Shown: positions 42,815 to 48,128 of the stretch, in pieces
How positions within the stretch are numbered: position 1 is the stretch's first letter
How the letters are laid out: each line of letters opens with the position of its first letter
Assembly (NCBI GenBank): GCA_031549325.1
Contig: JAVBQA010000046.1
Span: 1-48,128, forward strand
Direction of reading: 5' to 3'
Source of the DNA: JAJDGF01 sp031549325
Lineage (GTDB): Bacteria > Bacillota > Clostridia > Christensenellales > Aristaeellaceae
DNA length: 48,128 bases
Program-made: the position numbers and the translations under genes
The notes under the pieces: generated by a model
Database searches by the model: none
Told to the model about the DNA's origin: nothing
The model's input: the letters and a program-made list of their open reading frames with translations, nothing else

Positions 42815-42852
42815 GCCCGCGGTGAGCGCTTGTCTCGCCGCGGGCTATTTTT
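42815..42852 (+). terminator. leader terminator (attenuator) before the ABC-2 exporter
   Basis: GCCCGCGG (42815-42822) pairs with CCGCGGGC (42838-42845), extended inward by GAG/CTC after one mismatch, and is followed by TATTTTTA. An alternative structure can pair GGGC (42804-42807) and CACC (42794-42797) with the terminator's 5' side (GCCC and GGTG), acting as antiterminator. It lies 23 nt before the start codon. Confidence 0.75.
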
Positions 42853-42875
42853 ATGCGCAACGGGAGGGCTCCACA

Positions 42876-43853
42876 TTGAGCATCATTCAAACCGCCAACC
42901 TGACCAAGGAATACAGGCGCTACAAAAAACAGCCCGGGCTGATGAACAGCATTCGCGGGCTGTTTGTGCGCGAATATGAGACCAAGGCCGCGCTGCAGCG
43001 CTTCGACCTGACGCTGCAGCCGGGCGAATTTGTCGGCCTGATCGGCCCCAACGGCGCGGGCAAGACCACGCTGGTGAAGCTGCTGACCGGCATCATCGCG
43101 CCCACGTCCGGCGAGGTGTCCGTGCTGGGCTTTTACCCCAACAAACTCGAGAACGCCTTCAAAAAGCAGTATGCCGTCGTCATGGGCCAAAAGAGCCAGC
43201 TGATCTTCGACCTGACGCCGCAGGACACCTTTCAGCTGTTCAAGGAGATCTATGAGATCCCGGACGCGCAGTACAAGCGCAACTTACAGCTGTTCACCGA
43301 GCTGTTCGACGCGCGGGAATACCTGAACGTACAGGTGCGCGCGCTGTCGCTGGGCGAGCGCATGAAGATGGAGCTGGTGACGGCGTTGCTGCACAGCCCC
43401 AGCGTGCTGTTTCTGGATGAACCCACCATCGGGCTGGACGCGCCCGCCCAGCGCCAGATTCGCGAGTTTCTGAAAGAAGTCAACAGAAGGGACGGCACCA
43501 CCATACTGCTCACCTCCCACTACATGGAGGATGTGCGCAGCCTGTGCCCGCGCAGCGTGGTGCTGGGCGGCGGACGCAAGCTGTACGACGGCAAAACGGA
43601 CGCGCTGTTCGACGCTTACCAGACCCACCGAAAGGTCACGGCGCTGTTCGACCAGCCCACATCGGCGCAGGCGCCGGATGGCTGCGACATCGTGGAACAA
43701 ACCGGGCATAAGCTGGTGTTCATGGCCCCCCGCGCCGTCTGCGGCGCGGTGCTGCAGAGGCTGACGCAAGACGAGCACTTGCGCGACATCTCCGTCGAGG
43801 AGGAGGACATCGGAGCGGTGGTCGAAAGAATCTACCGGGAGGTGCGCACATGA
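42876..43853 (+). CDS. ABC-2-type exporter ATP-binding protein
   Basis: A 325-aa ABC ATPase. Walker A GPNGAGKTT, the signature LSLGERMKMEL (a form usual in the COG4586 family) and Walker B VLFLDEPTIGLD are present. A C-terminal extension of about 80 residues follows. It powers the two membrane proteins encoded downstream, probably for export. The start is TTG 42876 with GGGAGGG 7 nt upstream. A longer open frame would begin within the terminator stem and is not likely. It overlaps the next gene by 4 nt. Expression appears to be controlled by the attenuator in its leader. Confidence 0.9.
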   Translation: MSIIQTANLTKEYRRYKKQPGLMNSIRGLFVREYETKAALQRFDLTLQPGEFVGLIGPNGAGKTTLVKLLTGIIAPTSGEVSVLGFYPNKLENAFKKQYAVVMGQKSQLIFDLTPQDTFQLFKEIYEIPDAQYKRNLQLFTELFDAREYLNVQVRALSLGERMKMELVTALLHSPSVLFLDEPTIGLDAPAQRQIREFLKEVNRRDGTTILLTSHYMEDVRSLCPRSVVLGGGRKLYDGKTDALFDAYQTHRKVTALFDQPTSAQAPDGCDIVEQTGHKLVFMAPRAVCGAVLQRLTQDEHLRDISVEEEDIGAVVERIYREVRT

Positions 43854-44644
43854 GCAAGTACGCCTCCGTGCTCCGCCTGAGCTTCAAGATGCAGCTGGTG
43901 TGGCGGTTCGACGTGCTGATGACGATGCTCGGGGCGGCCTGCCGCATCCTCGCGGCGTATCTGCTGTGGAGCGCGGCGTTTCAGACCCGTGAACAGGTGG
44001 CCGGTTTCACGCTGCCGGGCATGCTCAGCTATTACGTGGTCAGCTCGCTGCTGGCGTCCATCGACAAATCCAGCGACGTCAGCGGCGAGGTGTCGAACCT
44101 GATCCAGACGGGCCGGTTCTCCGGCCATATGGTGGTGCCCCTCAACCCCCTTGGGTTTTTCGGCAGCATGGTGTTCGGGCAGTCGATGTTCCATGCGCTG
44201 TTCGCGCTGCTCGCGGCGCTTGCCATGTCGCTGCTGCTGGGGATCGCGCTGCCCGCGTTCGCGGGTGGCGCGCAGCTCGTCATGGCCATCGGCATGGCGG
44301 TTTTAGGGCTGGTGTTCATGATCTGCTTTCAGTATCTGCTTGGGATTCTGGCGTTCAAGTTCGTCAGCGTGCTGGGGCTGCGGTTCGTGGCCGGGCACCT
44401 GACCCAGTTCCTCACCGGCGCGATGGTGCCTCTTTTGCTGCTGCCAGCGCCGGTGCTGACCGCGCTGCGCGCGCTGCCGTTTTACTACGTGAACTACTTG
44501 CCCTCCATGCTGCTGACCGGCCACAGCGCGCCCGGAGCGCCGATGGGGCTGCTCATCCTCGCCGTGTGGACGCTGCTGGCGGCCGCCGTCTGCCAGCTGA
44601 GCTATCAGCGGCTGCGCGTGCGCCACGAGGGGGTGGGCGTATGA
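43850..44644 (+). CDS. ABC-2-type exporter permease, first subunit
   Basis: A 264-aa membrane protein with six predicted helices, like COG4587 permeases that are always found with a COG4586 ATPase and a COG3694 permease. The short N-terminus (MSKYASVLRLSFKMQLVWRF) is followed by a helix and the cytoplasmic-side TGRFSGHMVVPLNPL segment. It overlaps both neighbours by 4 nt. The substrate is unknown. Confidence 0.85.
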   Translation: MSKYASVLRLSFKMQLVWRFDVLMTMLGAACRILAAYLLWSAAFQTREQVAGFTLPGMLSYYVVSSLLASIDKSSDVSGEVSNLIQTGRFSGHMVVPLNPLGFFGSMVFGQSMFHALFALLAALAMSLLLGIALPAFAGGAQLVMAIGMAVLGLVFMICFQYLLGILAFKFVSVLGLRFVAGHLTQFLTGAMVPLLLLPAPVLTALRALPFYYVNYLPSMLLTGHSAPGAPMGLLILAVWTLLAAAVCQLSYQRLRVRHEGVGV

Positions 44645-45432
44645 GGCGGAATCTGCGCATCGTGCTGCTCCTGATCCGGCTAAAGCTCAGCAGGATGCTG
44701 ATGTACCGCGCCGACTTCTTCACCGCGTTCTTTGCGGACGGCGTGCTGTTTTTGGTGCAACTGCTGGCGTTTGAGACGATCTACTCGCAAGTGGACAGCA
44801 TCGGCGGCTGGGGTCGCGGCCAGATGATCGTCTTCGTGGGCACATTTTCCATGATCAACGCGCTGAACATGCTGATCTACGCCTTCGGGCTGATGGATCT
44901 GCCAGGCATGATCCGGCGCGGCGATCTGGACCAGTATCTGACAAAACCCGTGAACCCCTTGCTTCGGCTCAGCTTTGAGCAGGTCAACCCGGGCTCCGCG
45001 CCGCTGGTGCTGCTCAGTCTTGGGATTGTCGGTTACGGACTGCGCGTGGCCGGGATACAGCCGAGCTTTGGGCAGGCGCTCGTCTACGCGCTGCTGGTGC
45101 TGCTGATGACGCTGCTCTGGTATGACATGCTGCTGATTCTGCGCACGCTGACGTTTTTCTGGGCTTCAGCCACGGGCATTCACCAGCTGGAGGAATCGCT
45201 GCTGGAGCTGTGTTTCAAGGTGCCGGGCGTGCTGCTGAACGGGTTCGCCAAGGTGCTGCTGTGCTTCATTGTTCCCTATGGCATCATGTCCACAGCGCCC
45301 ACCCAGTGGATCACAAACCACCTGGACGGCCCCGGCCTGCTGACGGCGATGCTCGTCGTTTTCGCGTTTACGGCGCTGGCGATGCGCCTGTGGAAGCTGG
45401 GGCTGAAGCACTATAAGAGCGCCAGCAGCTAA
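44641..45432 (+). CDS. ABC-2-type exporter permease, second subunit
   Basis: A 263-aa membrane protein of the COG3694 type with six predicted helices. RRGDLDQYLTKPVNPLLRLSFE is the family's conserved cytoplasmic segment, parallel to that of the first subunit. ATG 44641 overlaps the previous stop by 4 nt. It is the last gene of the exporter unit; no clear terminator follows before the next promoter at 45441. Confidence 0.85.
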   Translation: MRRNLRIVLLLIRLKLSRMLMYRADFFTAFFADGVLFLVQLLAFETIYSQVDSIGGWGRGQMIVFVGTFSMINALNMLIYAFGLMDLPGMIRRGDLDQYLTKPVNPLLRLSFEQVNPGSAPLVLLSLGIVGYGLRVAGIQPSFGQALVYALLVLLMTLLWYDMLLILRTLTFFWASATGIHQLEESLLELCFKVPGVLLNGFAKVLLCFIVPYGIMSTAPTQWITNHLDGPGLLTAMLVVFAFTALAMRLWKLGLKHYKSASS

Positions 45433-45440
45433 GCCGCACA

Positions 45441-45469
45441 TTGACATTTTCAGCGCCGTTTCGTATAAT
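45441..45469 (+). promoter_or_regulatory. perfect-consensus promoter of the thiol-redox pair
   Basis: TTGACA (45441-45446), a 17-bp spacer and TATAAT (45464-45469), starting 8 nt after the exporter permease stop codon. Confidence 0.88.
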
Positions 45470-45517
45470 CATTTCATGCGAAACGGCGCACTTGCGCGCC
45501 AGTGTTCAGGAGGACGC

Positions 45518-45838
45518 ATGGCCTGGGGAAAGAAGAAAAACCCGCCAGCCCGGTTGCTGCTTACCGATGCGCGAGGGAATGCGCTGTTTGACGCGCCCAT
45601 GTCGCAGCTGCGCTTTGAGGAGGACTGCGTGCTGCGCCTGAGCGTTGAGTTTTACAACGACTCCGCGCCCTGCGAGATCCACCGCTCGGCCGTCATGCAC
45701 CGCGCGCTGCTCGAGATCGAGCAGGCGCTGGCCCCGGGCAACCCCACCCGCATCGAGGCGCTGCCGCCCCGGGTGGCCGGGTTTCTGGGCTGCTATCCGG
45801 GCGTTGACCAGCTTTTTCTGCGCAAGGAGGACGCGTGA
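45518..45838 (+). CDS. 106-aa protein of unknown function, coupled to the thioredoxin/DsbD-like gene
   Basis: A 106-aa soluble protein with no signal peptide and a basic start (MAWGKKKNP). It has three cysteines (in EEDCVLRL, SAPCEIH and GFLGCYPG), none in a CxxC motif. I do not recognise a domain. AGGAGG lies 5 nt before the ATG, and a perfect promoter is about 45 nt upstream. Its TGA overlaps the GTG start of the thioredoxin/DsbD-like gene, and its last codons (AAGGAGG) are that gene's ribosome binding site, so a shared role in the same pathway is likely. Confidence 0.75.
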   Translation: MAWGKKKNPPARLLLTDARGNALFDAPMSQLRFEEDCVLRLSVEFYNDSAPCEIHRSAVMHRALLEIEQALAPGNPTRIEALPPRVAGFLGCYPGVDQLFLRKEDA

Positions 45839-47253
45839 GCGCGCCGCGCCGGGTGACGGCGCTGCTTGCGTTGCTGACGCTTTTTTTGTCGTTCCCCATC
45901 TGCGCTCGCGCCGAAAAACCCCCGTTGCTGTATTTTTATGAGAATTATTGCGAGTCCTGCTCCTTGGAGCAGGCGTTTTTGCGCGATTTTGGCGCGCTGA
46001 CCGGGCAGAGCGCGGAAGGTTACGCCTGCAGCTTCTATGACATGCAAAAGGGCGCGAGCCGCGCCGCGCTGGATGCCGCCATCGAAACCTACAAAATCCC
46101 GGAGGACAAGCAGCGCCTGCCGCTGCTGATCCTGGACGGCGTGGTCTACGCGGGCAACACAGAAATCCAGCGCTCCCTGCCCCAGGATTTTGCGCGGGAT
46201 GAGTCGTCCAGGGAGAGCGTGGTTTACTATCTGTACGTCTCGGCCTGCGAGAGCTGCGCCCGCGCCGCGGTCGTGCTGGATGCGCTCCCCGAGCAGGTGC
46301 GGGTCCAGCGTGGGCTATTCAGCTTTGACTCGCCCGTGCGGGTGGAGCGCATCAACATCGGCCAAAACACCCCGCTGGCGCTGGCGCTGTTTGAGGAATA
46401 TCGCGTGCCTGAGGACGCACGCATCGCGCCGATGGCGTTTGTGAAAGACCGCTACTTCGCGGGCGCGAACGCCATCGAACGCGGGCTTGCGAGCGCGGTC
46501 GAACTGGGGCAGGCCGTGGGCAACGCCTTGATGACCGAGGCCGCCCCGCCGCTTCCCCCGGCGCGGATCGGCCCGGCGGCGCTGGCCGGGCTGGTGGGCG
46601 GGCTGAACCCCTGCGCGCTCAGCATGCTGCTGCTGTTTCTGTCGCTGCTGCTGCCCCTGAAGAAGGATGCGGGGCGCTATGCCGCGTCGTTCCTGCTCAG
46701 CAAATTCATCACCTACCTGCTGATCGGCACGCTGCTGCTATCGCTGCTGCAGGCGTGGAACCCGTCCTGGCTGCCCCGCGCGCTGAAACTGTTCCTGAGC
46801 GCGTACTGCATTGTGCTGATCGTTTTGAACCTGAGCGACGCCTGGGCGGCGCACAGGGAGGCCTATGGTCAGGTGCGCAACCAGCTGCCCCGAAGGGTGC
46901 GCGGGTTCCTCCAGTCGCGGATCAAAGACGCGATGGCTGCGCCCGGGCGCTTGCTGCCCGCCGTGGTGTCCCTGGGCGCGCTGGTGGCGGTGAGCGAGTT
47001 CCTGTGCGCCGGACAGGTGTATCTGGCCACGCTGCTGGCCAGCCTTCAGCATGGTTCGGGCGTGCAGCGCTTGCTGCCGCTTGTTTCCTATTGTGTGGGG
47101 TTCATCGCCCCCAGCGCCGCGCTTTGCGTGGTTCTGCTGCGCGGCAAGGCCATGTTTGAGGTGTCTGAGTGGGTGCGCGGCCGCATGTCGCTGATCAAGC
47201 TGCTCACGGCGCTTCTGTTCGCGCTGGTGCTTGCGTACGTTTGGTACTGGTGA
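45835..47253 (+). CDS. membrane thiol-redox protein: two thioredoxin-like domains plus DsbD/CcdA-like domain
   Basis: A 472-aa protein. The signal peptide or first helix is residues 1-26. The first thioredoxin-like domain has YCESC (Cys39, Cys42). The second has ACESC (Cys138, Cys141). A DsbD/CcdA-like membrane domain (about 245-472) has GLNPCALSMLL (Cys260) and SEFLCAGQVYLATL (Cys391), equivalent to the membrane cysteine pair of DsbD. This suggests electrons are passed from the cytoplasm through the membrane cysteines to the two outer CxxC sites. The start is GTG 45835, overlapping the 106-aa gene. Substrates are unknown. The order (thioredoxin-like domains first) differs from DsbD, whose thioredoxin domain is C-terminal. 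Confidence 0.85.
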   Translation: MSAPRRVTALLALLTLFLSFPICARAEKPPLLYFYENYCESCSLEQAFLRDFGALTGQSAEGYACSFYDMQKGASRAALDAAIETYKIPEDKQRLPLLILDGVVYAGNTEIQRSLPQDFARDESSRESVVYYLYVSACESCARAAVVLDALPEQVRVQRGLFSFDSPVRVERINIGQNTPLALALFEEYRVPEDARIAPMAFVKDRYFAGANAIERGLASAVELGQAVGNALMTEAAPPLPPARIGPAALAGLVGGLNPCALSMLLLFLSLLLPLKKDAGRYAASFLLSKFITYLLIGTLLLSLLQAWNPSWLPRALKLFLSAYCIVLIVLNLSDAWAAHREAYGQVRNQLPRRVRGFLQSRIKDAMAAPGRLLPAVVSLGALVAVSEFLCAGQVYLATLLASLQHGSGVQRLLPLVSYCVGFIAPSAALCVVLLRGKAMFEVSEWVRGRMSLIKLLTALLFALVLAYVWYW

Positions 47254-47277
47254 CAAATCAGGCACATTTTGATGGCG

Positions 47278-47322
47278 TATAATCATTTCCCATTGTGGTG
47301 TGGACACAGTTTCTGGTATAGT
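47278..47322 (+). promoter_or_regulatory. promoter region of the NMT1-type binding protein gene
   Basis: Two -10 candidates: TATAAT (47278-47283) without a clear -35, and TATAGT (47317-47322) with TTGTGG (47293-47298) 18 bp upstream. From either one, the leader to 47450 contains a stable hairpin around GCGCCGCGCGGCGC (47379-47392) flanked by TTT and AAA. Confidence 0.5.
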
Positions 47323-47450
47323 CTGCCTGTCGGGTCAAACGGGAGCGATGACACTGGCAATGGATCCGCCTGGCTTTCGCGCCGCGCGGCGCAAACCAAC
47401 GACGCCCCGCTTCAATTAGGAGAACCCACAATATTATGGAGGATTAAACC

Positions 47451-48128
47451 ATGAAGAAACTGTTTGCCTTGCTGCTGACCCTGGCGTTGTTTGTTCCCCT
47501 CGCCATCTCCCCCGTGTCGGGCAGCGCCGAAGCCGAGCGGGTGCGCATCTCGCTGGACGAGTGGATCGGTTGGAAGTCGATGATTGACGCCAACGGCGGC
47601 CTCACCACCGCCAGCGGCAGCATCTATGACAAGCTGGGCCTGAACATTGAGTTCGTCATCATCAACGACCCCGCCACCTCGTCCACCGACCTCATCAACG
47701 GCAACCTGGCTGGCGCGGGCTACACGGTGAACCGCTACGCGTTCCTGCAGGATCGCTTCGACGGCGTGGGTCTTCCGGTGGTCATGCCGTTCATCACCAA
47801 CTACAGCAACGGCGGCGACGGCATCATCGCCAGCGAGAGCATCAAGTCTGTGAAAGACCTGCTCGGGAAGAAGGTCGCCGTGCCCCGCTTCTCGGAAGCG
47901 CAGACGCTGGTGGAGTGGCTGCTTCGCAATTCCGGCCTGACCCAGCAGGAGCAGGAAGACATCCGCGCCGGCATGGTATACTTTGAAACCGCCGAAGACG
48001 CCGGCAAGGCCTTCTTCTCCGGTTCCGTCGACGCCGCCGCCACCTGGGAGCCCTACCTGACCCAAGCGCGCACGTCCACCGACGCCCGCGTGCTGTTCGA
48101 CACCAGCATGAGCAGCAACCTGATCCTG
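47451..48128 (+). CDS. NMT1/SsuA-type ABC transporter substrate-binding protein, 3' end cut by window
   Basis: The first 226 residues of an exported binding protein. The signal peptide ends near residue 26. Family features are DEWIGWKS, VFINDPATSSTDLINGNL-like IINDPATSSTDLINGN, LLGKKVAVPR and AATWEPYLTQA, as in binding proteins for nitrate, sulfonates, thiamine precursors or guanidinium-type compounds. The ligand cannot be told. GGAGGA lies 7 nt before the ATG. The gene continues beyond the window, where permease and ATPase genes would be expected. Confidence 0.88.
   Translation, partial: MKKLFALLLTLALFVPLAISPVSGSAEAERVRISLDEWIGWKSMIDANGGLTTASGSIYDKLGLNIEFVIINDPATSSTDLINGNLAGAGYTVNRYAFLQDRFDGVGLPVVMPFITNYSNGGDGIIASESIKSVKDLLGKKVAVPRFSEAQTLVEWLLRNSGLTQQEQEDIRAGMVYFETAEDAGKAFFSGSVDAAATWEPYLTQARTSTDARVLFDTSMSSNLIL

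Noticed and set aside
42787..42853. Possible T-box leader before the ABC-2 exporter
   Set aside because: No AGGGTGGnACCGCG T-box sequence is present before the terminator, and the downstream genes are not amino-acid related.
42701..47302. Shared ATTGTGGTGTG in the leaders at 42701 and 47292, and shared CGTATAATCATTTC at 45462 and 47276
   Set aside because: Matches of 11-14 nt are expected by chance in a 48-kb window, and the 14-mer contains a -10 box.
47340..47450. Guanidine-I (ykkC) or TPP riboswitch before the NMT1-type gene
   Set aside because: Neither the CCGAGAG and AAGCCCGGGAGA-type blocks of guanidine-I nor the CTGAGA and ACCTGA blocks of TPP are present.

Overview
The window comes from a GC-rich (roughly 60 %) anaerobic bacterium of Clostridia type. 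Several features point there: a SAM-I (S-box) riboswitch with an intrinsic terminator in front of metK; purine-rich Shine-Dalgarno sites; sigma-A-type promoters, several with both hexamers perfect and a 17-bp spacer; a fused SecDF; a 2-hydroxyacyl-CoA dehydratase-activase type FeS system; and a malate dehydrogenase/malic enzyme pair. I cannot name the genus. No CRISPR array, insertion sequence, prophage or rRNA was seen.

Layout. 1-160: a tRNA-Tyr (cut by the window edge) and a tRNA-Thr, transcribed leftward. 314-4108: an MnmM-type tRNA methyltransferase and a Gfo/Idh/MocA oxidoreductase, divergent from a LacI-family regulator and an L,D-transpeptidase. 4185-5589: metK with its SAM-I riboswitch. 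5743-7031: an acidic secreted protein and a nitroreductase. 7149-14579: a leftward operon with a PLP-dependent aminotransferase-like enzyme, a complete Dpp/Opp peptide ABC transporter (B, C, D, F, then the binding protein) and a creatininase-family amidohydrolase. 14772-17635: a secreted GH25 lysozyme with Ig-like domains and an M42 aminopeptidase. 17885-22137: a two-gene dehydratase-activase-like system. 22247-25571: a DUF2284 metal-binding protein, a small secreted ORF and secDF.

25722-32169 is the ATP synthase operon: an AtpI-like protein, then a, c, b, alpha, gamma, beta and epsilon. It has no separate delta gene. Instead the C-terminal (b-binding) domain of delta is fused to the N-terminus of alpha, and the delta N-terminal domain is missing from the operon. 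This is the most unusual thing in the window. 32719-34866: an LDH-fold dehydrogenase with the malate-type specificity arginine, next to malic enzyme; together they form the lower part of a malate shunt.

34916-42453 (leftward): a binding protein with a beta-propeller-like N-terminal half, two sugar-type ABC permeases, then a HlyD-type adaptor, a MacB/FtsX-like permease and a DUF998 membrane protein. No ATPase is encoded in this group. 42655-45432 (rightward): a three-gene ABC-2 exporter behind a structured, attenuator-like leader that I could not assign to a known riboswitch class. 45518-47253: a 106-aa unknown protein coupled to a protein with two thioredoxin-like domains and a DsbD/CcdA-like membrane domain. 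47451-end: the start of an NMT1/SsuA-type substrate-binding protein, cut by the window edge.
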